Source: Nitrospira sp. (lineage in GTDB: Bacteria; Nitrospirota; Nitrospiria; Nitrospirales; Nitrospiraceae). From it: a stretch of DNA of 64,000 nt. Each line of letters begins with the position of its first letter. Within the stretch, counting starts at the first letter, position 1. This document shows positions 50,714 through 59,140 of the stretch, in pieces. Under the pieces are notes generated by a model. That model ran no database searches and was not told the origin of the DNA. It saw only the letters and a program-made list of their open reading frames with translations. Both the position numbers and the translations under genes were made by a program. The stretch spans positions 62,001-126,000 of the forward strand of contig JARFXO010000004.1 in NCBI GenBank assembly GCA_029194665.1. The letters are read 5' to 3'.

Positions 50714-51194
50714 CTGTTCTGGCGAGGGTCGTGAAGGTCAGGCGGTTGGCAGTTGGAGTGGGTAGGGGCTCGCGCTTTTCTGGAGAGCAAGGCTGGTACG
50801 GATTATGCGGAGCCAGCAGAAAGATTTTATCTGAAGACCTCTTGTTTTTGAAAAGACGGTTGGAGTACCATGCGTTATCTATTTGGTTTCGTAGGCTCTG
50901 CTGAAACATTTCTGCTGTACGCTCGTACAGATTTTCATCTCTCTCGTTGTGATGTGTTCTTTCGATTGATCATCGTAAGGCACTCACGTGTTCACTTCGT
51001 TCTTTCCATCTTCCCCGCGTCTTCCCTCTGACGCTCTCTGCATTCTGTTTCACCTCCACTGCGTTTCTCACCATCCGATCTCTTGATGCATGAAGTATCA
51101 CTGAGATCTACCATCGTGCTTTGTCAGTCCCATTTCACCATCATATTCACATTGGTTGCGCACATGTTGCCAGCCGCTAACAGGAGGTGCCTTC
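50714..51194. other. divergent intergenic region
   Basis: This stretch separates the helicase gene (minus) and a plus-strand gene. It is pyrimidine-rich around 50940-51080. I see no credible gene or repeat in it. It should contain promoters for both directions. Confidence 0.35.
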
Positions 51195-51647
51195 ATGATG
51201 TCATGTGCCACTCGCATTACTATCCAGTCTGTCGCAGTTGATGGAATCCGTCCGCTGTATGCTCAACGTGGATGGTTTCTTGGCACCATTGCTGAAGTAG
51301 ATCGAATCGTACGATGCAGCGAATCCTTTGCCTCTGAACAGGATGCGCGGCGCATATGTTGGGCATTACGGCAAGAGGGCGTGGTGGATCAGGATTATGT
51401 CAGTCAGGAAGCCTTGCCAAATCTGTATCTGGATGTGGGAGGGATGTCGTTGTTCTCGCCAAATCGGTCAGAATGTCGTGCGGTGTTCTCGAAGCCCCAG
51501 GCAATTGTGCGAGTGTTACGGATGGAACGTGATCAGTTGGTGCAGGATTGTGAGTTACCGTTCGTCAGGATGGTGATTCGTGCTGTCCGCTGGTGTCGTG
51601 TAGTCCGTGCCTCGTTCATTGGTCGAACGGTCATGATGTCGCACTGA
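51195..51647 (+). CDS. hypothetical protein
   Basis: This 150-aa protein starts with ATGATG, with AGGAGGTG upstream. It reads ITIQSVAVDGIRPLYAQRGW, then SFASEQDARRICWALRQEGV, and has a basic C-terminus. No family is recognised. It is the first of a group of small plus-strand genes in this island. Confidence 0.6.
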   Translation: MMSCATRITIQSVAVDGIRPLYAQRGWFLGTIAEVDRIVRCSESFASEQDARRICWALRQEGVVDQDYVSQEALPNLYLDVGGMSLFSPNRSECRAVFSKPQAIVRVLRMERDQLVQDCELPFVRMVIRAVRWCRVVRASFIGRTVMMSH

Positions 51648-51800
51648 GATCATGTCGTCGATCCCGCCCGGTGTGCCTCCTGCATAGTTCGGTCTTCTCA
51701 TCGCGTCGACATCCTCAATCATCACATTCACCACCATTCAAATCATGCTGCGTACCGTGTGTAGTCGAAAGGCTAGACACGTATGCGCCGAGGAGTATGC

Positions 51801-52058
51801 ATGTACGACAACGCAACCATTAAGGTGGAATTGCGCAGTGTAGGAAAGGCCGTTCATGTGGATCTCACAGGATCGGATGAGCTGTTGCAGTGGGCGTATA
51901 ACGATTTAGCGAGTCGCTTTGAATTGCTAATCGAGGCAGGAGTACTGAAGTGGTATAAAGCGCGAGCTGACCATTTTGTGCTTATGCCCCAAGATGATTG
52001 GAAGCCTGCTGAAGTGGTCTATGAGTTAAAGCAGCAACTGCGGCTTCAATCTCCTTAA
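51801..52058 (+). CDS. small hypothetical protein
   Basis: This 85-aa protein starts at ATG 51801 with GAGGAG upstream. It is a compact alpha-beta sequence (IKVELRSVGKAVHVDLTGSD, FELLIEAGVLKWYKARADHF). No family is recognised. Its last 77 bp overlap the 3' end of a convergent gene. Confidence 0.55.
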   Translation: MYDNATIKVELRSVGKAVHVDLTGSDELLQWAYNDLASRFELLIEAGVLKWYKARADHFVLMPQDDWKPAEVVYELKQQLRLQSP

Positions 52059-52257
52059 CCAGCTTCGATTCATGGGGTTCAAGTGTAATGGTGGCACTCA
52101 GATTCTGTATTTGAGTGAGTACGCGTTCACTGAATCCTTCGAGTCGGCAAAAGCTGTCCCTTCCTACAAATTCTGCATTGCTTCGCCAGATCGTTTCCCG
52201 ACTGTTGAGTAATTCAGACAGCTTGCGGGTAATTTCGAGTTCTGGTGTCACCTTCAT
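51982..52257 (-). CDS. small hypothetical protein
   Basis: This 91-aa helical protein starts at an ATG with GGGAGGGACGC upstream (minus strand). It reads ELEITRKLSELLNSRETIW and ends in an alanine-rich helix. It is convergent with the 51801 gene and overlaps it by 77 bp. Because both have good ribosome sites, both may be real; this one is less certain. Confidence 0.45.
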   Translation of the reverse strand: MKVTPELEITRKLSELLNSRETIWRSNAEFVGRDSFCRLEGFSERVLTQIQNLSATITLEPHESKLVKEIEAAVAALTHRPLQQASNHLGA

Positions 52258-52346
52258 GCGTCCCTCCCTGTTGGACCGTTTCCTCCCATCAATCTAGCAC
52301 TGGGATTCGATACGGTCAATGACGGGAAAGGCAAAGGAGTTACGTG

Positions 52347-52754
52347 ATGAATCAACATGAATTGGCAGAATCAGATTGGCGTGGGGTCTATCGAACGCAT
52401 GTCCAATTTATTCTTGCACAGCTCTTTTCTGCTGGAAATGCTGTGATTCATGCACGTGCCGGCGAAGTGCTTTGTGAGTATCAAGAAGCGCTTCTGTTGG
52501 TACGGGATTTGGTGCAGCAGATTCAAGGGAGCGTTTCGTCAAAGGGCTGTCTCTTTGAGGACTGGGAGTATCAATGCGCAAAACGAGTCCTTGCTGCATC
52601 GTGGCAACTCGGACCGGTTTCGCGTGATGCACTCTTGGTCTTTACGGGATATTCAGAAGCGCAGCTGCACAACATGGCTCAAGCGGCAATTGAGGCTCGA
52701 ACCGAAGCCTACACTGCGCTCTATGGTTCGCCGGCACCACAAGCTTGGGGTTAG
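52347..52754 (+). CDS. hypothetical helical protein
   Basis: This 135-aa protein is mainly helical (HVQFILAQLFSAGNAVIHAR, EVLCEYQEALLLVRDLVQQI, LHNMAQAAIEARTEAYTALY). A GTG directly before the ATG is also possible; AAAGGAG lies upstream. No family is recognised. It precedes the zinc-ribbon gene and may share its transcript. Confidence 0.55.
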   Translation: MNQHELAESDWRGVYRTHVQFILAQLFSAGNAVIHARAGEVLCEYQEALLLVRDLVQQIQGSVSSKGCLFEDWEYQCAKRVLAASWQLGPVSRDALLVFTGYSEAQLHNMAQAAIEARTEAYTALYGSPAPQAWG

Positions 52755-52861
52755 TGTACGTTGCCTGCTTCAATGATTGCTGTCTCGCATTTCCCTGTTC
52801 ACGTCCATCGCATCATCACTCTAACCATGGCAACCCTGTTGCCCTTGAAAGGATCACCATT

Positions 52862-54313
52862 ATGTCGACCATGGGACACACATCATCAAAATTAACTGCA
52901 ATTCGGGCGATCTTGAGTGCGGCGCCGTCGTATTCTCGTTCGCATCTCTATCGATGGGGACGATTGGATCAGACGGATTTGAAGCGGTTAGTTCAAGAGC
53001 TCGAAGAAGGTGGTCATGTTGTCGATCCGAACCAACTCTATCAACTGCGATACCGCTTGTACGAGATGGACATGGCTGAGTTTTCGAATCATTTGGTGCG
53101 AGTCGCTCGAACCAATGAAGAAAACCGTTATGAGGAAGACCATGAGCCAGAATCACCGTCGTACCCAAAGCGAACGAAATTGGGACATCCTCATTTCGTA
53201 TGTCTTGAGGATGGACGGATTGCGAGGCGGATCGATCTCGCTCGGGCCTTACCGCTTTGTGGATTGCGGTCACCAGTGCTGATGACAGAGATCGAACGTC
53301 GCGCGAATGCACAGAATGGAATCAGTCGTGTCCGTTGGATCACTGGTTCGATCAAGTGTACTCGGTGCGACGGCTATCATCTGTCACCTGCGAAGACTGT
53401 TGAGCCGCCTGGACCCACTGTGACATCTGAAACCATGACTGAAACATGCCGTCATTGTGGAGCCTCCTCGTTGGTAACTGAATGGGTTGGAACAGCGCAA
53501 TATGGTTTTGGCGATAAACGTTGTTTGATCTGTGGATGGTACCAATTGGAGACTTTCAACTTGATACCACAGGATGTGCTCTTGCGGAATCAGGAAGCAC
53601 TTGCTCATGCCATGGTTCACACAGTCACTGGAACTCAGGAAGATGGGATTGAAGTCAATGAGGAGACAAACGATCTTCACATTGTCGGCGATCTCGATCA
53701 GCTGGATCCGGTGCAGAATCAAGGAGTGACAAGTGTAGATGGCGAAATGGAAGACATGTGTGCGGATGGACTGACAGCGGTTGATCTTGAAGCATCCGAT
53801 GATCTCCTGGATCCGGATGACCGTTCAAGTGCAGGAGAGGAGACTCACGCGCAAGATGATACTGGTCTTGAGGCTGATGAATATCTTGTCTCGTTGCAGA
53901 ATCGACTCTGGAAGGACAAATCGTGCAAAGCGCTCCGATGTGCATTACTGGAACGGTCTCTGACGAATCCAATGGCTCTTGAGCGGTTGGATTTGGTCTG
54001 GACGGTCGCTTCGGTACTCGCAGAATCATCGGAGGGTATGACGCTCGCACAACAACAAGAGGTCGCGACATGGTTGATGGGGTCTTCAGATGAGGATCTC
54101 CGTAATCTGTTGCCGCCGATGGATCTTGCAAGGGAACTAACCATGGAGAAGCCGGAGTATATCCTGCCTCCTGTCTCTGGCAAAATTACCCAGTGGAAGC
54201 GGGCGTGTCGAAACCGATTGGCTCGCTTTCAGTATCCTCGGGCCGGCGCGCGCATTCTGGCACCTAGTTTTGGAGTGTCCGAGCGTGCGTTTCTGGCTGC
54301 CGTAGGACTATAG
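52862..54313 (+). CDS. large zinc-ribbon protein, family member 1
   Basis: This 483-aa protein has three CxxC pairs: Cys166/169 (KCTRCDGYH), Cys196/199 (CRHCGAS) and Cys221/224 (CLICGW). The last two pairs fit a zinc ribbon. The middle (about 250-360) is strongly acidic, and the C-terminal 130 residues are helical, ending in a block like GARILAPSFGVSERAFL. A second protein at 56334-57737 has the same order of parts. GAAAGGATC precedes the start. No known family was recognised, and a nucleic-acid-binding role is inferred from the zinc ribbon and the SSB neighbours. Confidence 0.65.
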   Translation: MSTMGHTSSKLTAIRAILSAAPSYSRSHLYRWGRLDQTDLKRLVQELEEGGHVVDPNQLYQLRYRLYEMDMAEFSNHLVRVARTNEENRYEEDHEPESPSYPKRTKLGHPHFVCLEDGRIARRIDLARALPLCGLRSPVLMTEIERRANAQNGISRVRWITGSIKCTRCDGYHLSPAKTVEPPGPTVTSETMTETCRHCGASSLVTEWVGTAQYGFGDKRCLICGWYQLETFNLIPQDVLLRNQEALAHAMVHTVTGTQEDGIEVNEETNDLHIVGDLDQLDPVQNQGVTSVDGEMEDMCADGLTAVDLEASDDLLDPDDRSSAGEETHAQDDTGLEADEYLVSLQNRLWKDKSCKALRCALLERSLTNPMALERLDLVWTVASVLAESSEGMTLAQQQEVATWLMGSSDEDLRNLLPPMDLARELTMEKPEYILPPVSGKITQWKRACRNRLARFQYPRAGARILAPSFGVSERAFLAAVGL

Positions 54314-54491
54314 CTGCATGCGGAGTCGAGGGGGCATTTCTCTTAGAGCGTGGATGACCATACTCTGAAAGAATCATGTTCCCTCGGCTTCTGTGCGGTT
54401 ATCTCTGGAGTGTGTTGTGGAATGCATCGAAGTGTGGAGGGACACTTTGGTCGGCGACATGTACGACGCGTATCATGACTCGATACGACAT

Positions 54492-54575
54492 AAAAGGAGG
54501 ATTCTTGACTGCAAGGATGGTGTTTCTAATTGTTGAAACGCGCGGGTGTATCCTTGAGCGAATCCTCCTTTTTTT
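54492..54575 (+). ncRNA. nested hairpin ending in T run (structured terminator or small RNA)
   Basis: Outer arms AAAAGGAGGATTC (54492-54504) and GAATCCTCCTTTT (54560-54572) pair fully. Inside lie a second pair (CAAGGAT with ATCCTTG) and a third (GTTTC with GAAAC). Seven Ts follow. This gives a roughly 80-nt folded RNA with an intrinsic terminator 180 bp after the zinc-ribbon 1 gene. It may be its terminator or a separate small RNA; the outer arm also contains a ribosome-site-like AGGAGGA. Confidence 0.6.
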
Positions 54576-54652
54576 ATCCTAAATCTCGGAAAGGCAGGAG
54601 CCTGAGGCACCCCGACGAATCGGAATGCCCCAGGGATCAGAAGCAGCGTGAA

Positions 54653-55000
54653 TTACGCAGCCTTCTTCATTGGCTTTGGGCCGAAATCTACACCGTCATT
54701 GTCGGCGATGATCTGGGTGTACGTCACCCGATCCTCGGTTCCGGCATTCACGGTCCGGTTCTGCAACCGTCCTGCGATCTCGACCCACTGGCCCTTGACG
54801 AGATGCTGCTTGCAGTTCTCGCCGTTCTTGCCCCACACGCTGACCGAGAAGAAGTCCGTCTCGGGCTTCTCCGTGGAGTCCTTCTTCGGGCGCCGATCGA
54901 CGGCGACTCGAAAGTTCACCACCTTCTTGTCGTTGACCGTGGCTTCGGCGAGATCGCTGGCGATGCGGCCTTTGATTTCGACTTTTGCACGACTACGCAT
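54653..55000 (-). CDS. single-stranded DNA-binding protein, SSB-like 2
   Basis: This 115-aa protein is an SSB OB fold: KVEIKGRIASDLAEATVNDK, KVVNFRVAVDRRPK, DFFSVSVWGKNGENCKQHLV and GQWVEIAGRLQNRTVN. It is shorter than core SSB and lacks the acidic C-terminal tip. The ATG at 55000 has AGGAGGTTTAATA upstream. It lies downstream of the zinc-ribbon 2 gene, separated now by an IS element, and is convergent with zinc-ribbon 1. A weak hairpin (GTGGC/GCCAC, 55028-55042) lies 27 nt before the start. Confidence 0.85.
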   Translation of the reverse strand: MRSRAKVEIKGRIASDLAEATVNDKKVVNFRVAVDRRPKKDSTEKPETDFFSVSVWGKNGENCKQHLVKGQWVEIAGRLQNRTVNAGTEDRVTYTQIIADNDGVDFGPKPMKKAA

Positions 55001-55227
55001 TATTAAACCTCCTGAAACAGTGATTGAGTGGCACGAGGCCACATCGTATGATCCCGGAACTCCTCGTGTGAGGCAGACTCCGTCGCGGCCTATCCGCACG
55101 CCGGGTAGAGTCATATCGTGAATGTGCTTTGGGGTTGAAGCCGCCCGGACGATCTAGGGAAGGTCTGATTTATTCTTCTCGCGGGATGTGCTACGGATAG
55201 CGCAGCACTGAACGGGAGGCGTACCCC

Positions 55228-56181
55228 ATGCAGCAGACCTTTGCGGAAGCGAGCTTTGAACAGTATCGCAAGTCTACCCGCCGCGAGCGGTTCCTCAATG
55301 AGATGAACCGGGTGGTGCCCTGGGCGGAATTAGTGGCCGTGATCGAGCCGGTCTACCCCAAGGCTGACGGGCCGGGACGTCCGCCGGTCGGGATCGAACG
55401 CATGCTGCGCCTCCATTGTCTCCAACAGTGGTTCAACCTGTCAGATCCGGCGGTGGAAGAAGCGCTGTATGACTCCCGCGCCATGCGGCAGTTCGTCGGG
55501 ATTGATCTGGGCCGTGAGCCCGTCCCCGATGAGACGACGATCTGTAAGTTTCGGCATCTGCTGGAAGCGCACACGTTGGGGAAACAGCTGTTTGCCCGGA
55601 TCGGGGAGTATCTGACCAAGCAGGGGCTGCAGGTGAGCCGAGGGACCATCGTGGATGCGACGATCATCAGTGCGCCCAGTTCGACAAAGAATCGGACGAA
55701 GGCGCGAGATCCCGAGATGCATCAGACAAAGAAAGGCAACCAGTGGTACTTCGGCATGAAGGCCCATATCGGCGTGGACAGCCAGACGAAAGTAATTCAT
55801 TCGGTTGCCGCGACGGCTGCCAATGTGCATGACAGTCAGGTGTTACCGGAATTGTTGCATGGCCAGGAGACGCGGGTGTGGGGCGATGCGGCCTATAGCG
55901 GGCAACGCGCGGTGATTCGGCAGCACGCCCCCCACGCCAAGAGTTTCATCCAGACCAAAGCACATCGCCATCGGCCGCTGAGTGAGGAGGAGCGGACTCG
56001 GAATCGTACGAAGTCGAAGGTCCGTGCCAAAGTGGAACATGCGTTCTTGGTGATCAAGCGGATCTTCGGCTGGGCCAAAGTCCGCTATCGGGGGCTGGCG
56101 AAGAACACCCACTGGCTCCAGATCAGCTGTGGCTTGGCGAATCTGTACGTGGCACGACGGCGGCTCTTGGCGGGAACGTAG
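55228..56181 (+). CDS. IS5-family transposase
   Basis: This 317-aa DDE transposase has the IS5 layout: an N-terminal helical domain (RRERFLNEMNRVVPW, GIERMLRLHCLQQWF), GTIVDATIISAPSS with the first Asp, VWGDAAYSGQ with the second Asp, and the Y-2-R-x-E region ending in KVRAKVEHAFLVIKRIFGW with the Glu. The length is normal and the frame is unbroken, so it should be active. GGGAGGCG precedes the ATG. Confidence 0.95.
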   Translation: MQQTFAEASFEQYRKSTRRERFLNEMNRVVPWAELVAVIEPVYPKADGPGRPPVGIERMLRLHCLQQWFNLSDPAVEEALYDSRAMRQFVGIDLGREPVPDETTICKFRHLLEAHTLGKQLFARIGEYLTKQGLQVSRGTIVDATIISAPSSTKNRTKARDPEMHQTKKGNQWYFGMKAHIGVDSQTKVIHSVAATAANVHDSQVLPELLHGQETRVWGDAAYSGQRAVIRQHAPHAKSFIQTKAHRHRPLSEEERTRNRTKSKVRAKVEHAFLVIKRIFGWAKVRYRGLAKNTHWLQISCGLANLYVARRRLLAGT

Positions 56182-56190
56182 GGAACATGT

Positions 56191-56212
56191 GCCCGGCAGC
56201 GGGCAGCGGGCC
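56191..56212. repeat. GCCCGG hairpin inside IS end
   Basis: GCCCG-GCAG-CGGGC followed by AGCGGGCC lies between the transposase stop and the right IS end. It resembles the leader hairpins, but it belongs to the IS and has no minus-strand gene start after it. Confidence 0.35.
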
Positions 56213-56333
56213 ATCGGAGAGTGGGGCCCCCCCACCAAAAGGCTCTCGGACCAGCCGATGTCCACCGAATTCGCCCTGGTGGCCAGCCCTGAAGCAGAAT
56301 TCCAAGTGAAAACGTGAATTAATCAGACCTTCC

Positions 56334-57737
56334 CTAGGCAGCCTGGCTTGGAATCGCAGTTGAACTTGTATGAGTTGGACTGGCCGGTAGGTAGCCCAAG
56401 AGTTGGGCGAGATGCCGTAAGGCCTCTTCACTCAGATCATGGTCTCTTGCCACGATTCGGCATCCCGCTTCTTTGGATCGAAACCGGCGCAACTTCTCTC
56501 CGAGGACCTGAACCAGCGGGGTCAAGAGGCGATCAGTCTTTAGGAACCAGTCGACGGGAGGGGCAGCCAGGAACGGGTTAGGGGATTCTGGATCTCCTGC
56601 CATGAGCACAATGTCCTCTTGTACTAAGGTGGACAGCCACTGTGCGATCGCGTTGGCCTCCTCCGAGGTAATGTGTTCTGGGGATTTGAGGAGCAGCCGA
56701 CCGGCCGCGGCCCAGAGCGCCATCCGATTCTCCGGGTTATCGAGTTCCTGGAGTGCCTGATTCAGCATGGCCTGGCGCATCGGGGTCCGGCCACTGGTGA
56801 AGAGTTGGTAGGCCGGTGCATTAATCCGATCTCTCAGATCAGCAGGATCTTGGATCTCACTCTGATCGTCTCCACTGACTTCCTCGCCCGGGACATCGTG
56901 ACAGGATTCGAAATCTAGTCCGGGATCATCAGGATCGTGGGACGACACCAACTCCTCGATGTCGAGTTCGTGGTCGGTGTTCGCCTCTTCTTCGATTCCG
57001 TCGTATTCGAGGTCGTTGTTTCGCAGGAGCGCCAGGGAAATGTGTTCTTCGTTGGTTGAGACCTCTTCCCTGCTCAATTCAGGCATCCCCCGGTCACGTT
57101 CTTCTTCAATCGTGCGATAGATCCGGAGCGAGCAGACGAGACACCGGAGGGTGTCGGCCTCTTCTCGCACGTAACAGGCTTCGGCATCACTCTGGCATTT
57201 CCGACACTTCAGGCGCTCGTGGTGAGCCGTTCCGGTCGAATGCTCTTTCTTATTCAGGGACTGCGGGGTGCAATGGAACCCTTCGCACGACGCGCAGCGT
57301 CTACGTCCGATTCGATTGGCGAAGGTGTGAAGAGCTTCGTTGAGACTGAGAATGCACTGAATCCCACAGAGTGTTTGCACCCGATGGGCGTCCAAACGAA
57401 GTACCCGTTGGCCGTTTGGCATGATGTTGAATTGTGGCCGGCTGGTGGATTGCCGGACTGAGATCATCTTTGGGAATACCGGCTGGGGATCTTCATCCGC
57501 AAACCGGGTTTCACGGGAGAAGACACGGTCCCGATCTCGTAACCGCCAGGCTTCCAGGTGCAGATTGTAGAGTTGAGTCGTTTCGGTGAACACCCGCTCT
57601 GTATCTTCCTCTCGGTAGATGTAGACCTTGTCTTGGAGCCTGGGAAGGTCCTCGTCTGCGTCGATCGAGAGTTCTGTGGATCCCGGTGGGACAGGGTCTC
57701 CATTGGCCGATTGGGCGGTAGTGGGTTCGTGAGTCAT
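56334..57737 (-). CDS. large zinc-ribbon protein, family member 2
   Basis: This 467-aa protein is built like the one at 52862: an early CxxC (RRCASCEGFH), then CRKCQSD and LRCLVCSL forming a possible zinc ribbon, an acidic middle (about 220-310) and a helical C-terminus (VQVLGEKLRRFRSKEAGCRI). Its start (57737) overlaps the SSB3 stop by 4 bp, so the two are translated together. An IS element sits exactly at its stop codon: the last TAG is formed within the CTAG target duplication, so the product is unchanged. Confidence 0.65.
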   Translation of the reverse strand: MTHEPTTAQSANGDPVPPGSTELSIDADEDLPRLQDKVYIYREEDTERVFTETTQLYNLHLEAWRLRDRDRVFSRETRFADEDPQPVFPKMISVRQSTSRPQFNIMPNGQRVLRLDAHRVQTLCGIQCILSLNEALHTFANRIGRRRCASCEGFHCTPQSLNKKEHSTGTAHHERLKCRKCQSDAEACYVREEADTLRCLVCSLRIYRTIEEERDRGMPELSREEVSTNEEHISLALLRNNDLEYDGIEEEANTDHELDIEELVSSHDPDDPGLDFESCHDVPGEEVSGDDQSEIQDPADLRDRINAPAYQLFTSGRTPMRQAMLNQALQELDNPENRMALWAAAGRLLLKSPEHITSEEANAIAQWLSTLVQEDIVLMAGDPESPNPFLAAPPVDWFLKTDRLLTPLVQVLGEKLRRFRSKEAGCRIVARDHDLSEEALRHLAQLLGYLPASPTHTSSTAIPSQAA

Positions 57738-58126
57738 CGCGTGCTCCCTTGGCCATTCAGAGCCGGCGCGGGTTGTCCGACCGCCTCTTGTTGTTTCCGG
57801 GGCTTGCTGAGCAACGTGAAGTTGCAAGGATGGGCTGCGTGAAGATGGTAGTACCGGTGTTGCGTATCCCCTTTTTTGAACGTCTTGGATTGCCATTGCC
57901 CGGTGACGCGGACCTCATGTCCCACGACCAGGGCTTTATACGTGTTCTCCGACACGCCATTCACCTTCACATCGATGTACATTGGATCGTCGTACTTTTC
58001 CGAAGGGTTGTCGGAGTGCACGGCCATTGAGAAACTCAAGAGGTTTCCGTACTCGGGCCGGTAGTCCGGAGGATGGGTGATGTTCCCTTCGAGCGTATTG
58101 ACATTGGTGTGACCGCGTTTGGACAT
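57734..58126 (-). CDS. single-stranded DNA-binding protein, SSB-like 3
   Basis: This 130-aa protein has an OB-type SSB pattern: TNVNTLEGNITHPPDYR, NLLSFSMAVHSDNP, MYIDVKVNGVSENTYKALV and GHEVRVTGQWQSKTFKKGD. It is more divergent than the other two and ends in a basic-polar tail. AAGGAGATCATTGCC precedes the ATG; a hairpin lies 65 nt upstream. Its coupling with zinc-ribbon protein 2 suggests that they act together. Confidence 0.75.
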   Translation of the reverse strand: MSKRGHTNVNTLEGNITHPPDYRPEYGNLLSFSMAVHSDNPSEKYDDPMYIDVKVNGVSENTYKALVVGHEVRVTGQWQSKTFKKGDTQHRYYHLHAAHPCNFTLLSKPRKQQEAVGQPAPALNGQGSTR

Positions 58127-58191
58127 GGCAATGATCTCCTTCTCACATGATTTGTTGCTGCAGCTGCAGCAGATACCCGGATCGTATCCAT

Positions 58192-58206
58192 GCCCGCGGA
58201 GCGGGC
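58192..58206 (-). promoter_or_regulatory. leader hairpin
   Basis: GCCCGC-GGA-GCGGGC lies 65 nt upstream of the SSB3 start at 58126; identical to the 41853 and 47559 copies. Confidence 0.65.
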
Positions 58207-58235
58207 CTCTCCTGTCCGGTGGTTGACGCGGAGTT

Positions 58236-58395
58236 AGGCGCGTGGTCGTTGGGTGAGCTTGCTTTGAGCGAGTCGAGCCAAAAGGAATGATTCTCGGGCC
58301 GCTTGATCGAGTGGGAGCATCTTGAGATCGAGAAGGGCTTGTCGCAGGAAGGGCGACGTATTGGGGTCGGCGAGAATGGTGGCTGCTACTTTTTT
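58236..58395 (-). pseudogene. C-terminal fragment of an unknown gene
   Basis: A frame of about 50 codons reads like protein (ILADPNTSPFLRQALLDLKM, then ARESFLLARLAQSKL) but has no start codon; an in-frame TAA lies just upstream. It ends at TAG/TAA near 58236, shortly before the leader hairpin of SSB3. It is probably the end of a gene cut by a rearrangement. Confidence 0.45.
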
Positions 58396-58520
58396 AGATC
58401 TTTACACATACAAGTGGATCATTCTCTGATCCGATCCTGTATGACAGGCTTGTCTGGGGCGGTGTTCCAGGCGTTCCCTCCCGCCTGAATCTGGTGCAGA
58501 TTCTGGCGTAGCGTCACCGC

Positions 58521-59124
58521 ATGCAATACCCCACGTCAATCCGTGCCCTGTTCTCGCTGCCGGCTTCGTCGCGGCTTCCCGGCTCAGCGGCGTCTTCGGT
58601 AACTGCTACGCCAGGGTCTTGGTGCGCCGACGCCGAAAGAACTGCCCGCGGCTCGCAGCGTGGCCACCGGTGCAGCGGTCGCCATACGCACCGGCTGTGC
58701 CGCACCTTTCGGCTTGTGGGTTCCGTCTCTACCTTCAGTTCGAGCGGTTTCTGGCCCACTGCCTGCGGTGTCGTGGCATGTACGGAGAGCACCTCGACTG
58801 GCTCGCGAAGACCCCACACGTCACTCAGCGCTTCGCCCTATACGTGGGCGCGCTCTGGCGAGAAATGACCAACACGGCAGTGGCCAAGGCGGAATGCTTC
58901 CACGGCATCATGGTCAAGAACCTCAACTCGATCTACATGCGGCAGCTGATCGCTTGCGCTGCGGGCGAGCGGCGGACGAGATGGCCATCCGGAAGGGGCA
59001 CGACTACCGCATCATCGTCAGCGATCTCGACCGAATGTTGCCAATCTGGGTTGGCGGTACGGGCTGCACCGAGGCCGACAGGGATCTCATCTTTGCCGCG
59101 CTGGGCAGGTGGAAGTTCTTGTAA
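58521..59124 (+). pseudogene. ISL3-family transposase remnant
   Basis: Pieces of an ISL3-type transposase occur in two or more frames: an N-terminal start (MQYPTSIRALFSLP), a middle (HVTQRFALYVGALWREMTNT, then AECFHGIMVKNLNSIYM) and a catalytic-domain start in another frame (MAIRKGHDYRIIVSDLDRML, then IWVGGTGCTEADRDLIF). The protein ends at 59124, far short of a full ISL3 transposase (about 400 residues or more). It is a frameshifted, truncated remnant. Confidence 0.75.
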
Positions 59125-59140
59125 GCCGAAGACCCTCTAA

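Larger units (their letters stand above)
55158..56333 (+). mobile_element. IS5-family insertion sequence, complete
   Basis: The element is 1176 bp long. Left end GGAAGGTCTGATTTATTC and right end GTGAATTAATCAGACCTTCC are inverted repeats of about 18 bp with one mismatch. CTAG flanks both ends (55154-55157 and 56334-56337), a 4-bp target duplication of the type IS5 elements make. The transposase gene fills most of it. The insertion is recent in the sense that both ends and the duplication are intact. Confidence 0.9.

Noticed and set aside
56191-56212. GCCCGG hairpin as a leader hairpin
   Set aside because: It is part of the IS element and not upstream of a gene.
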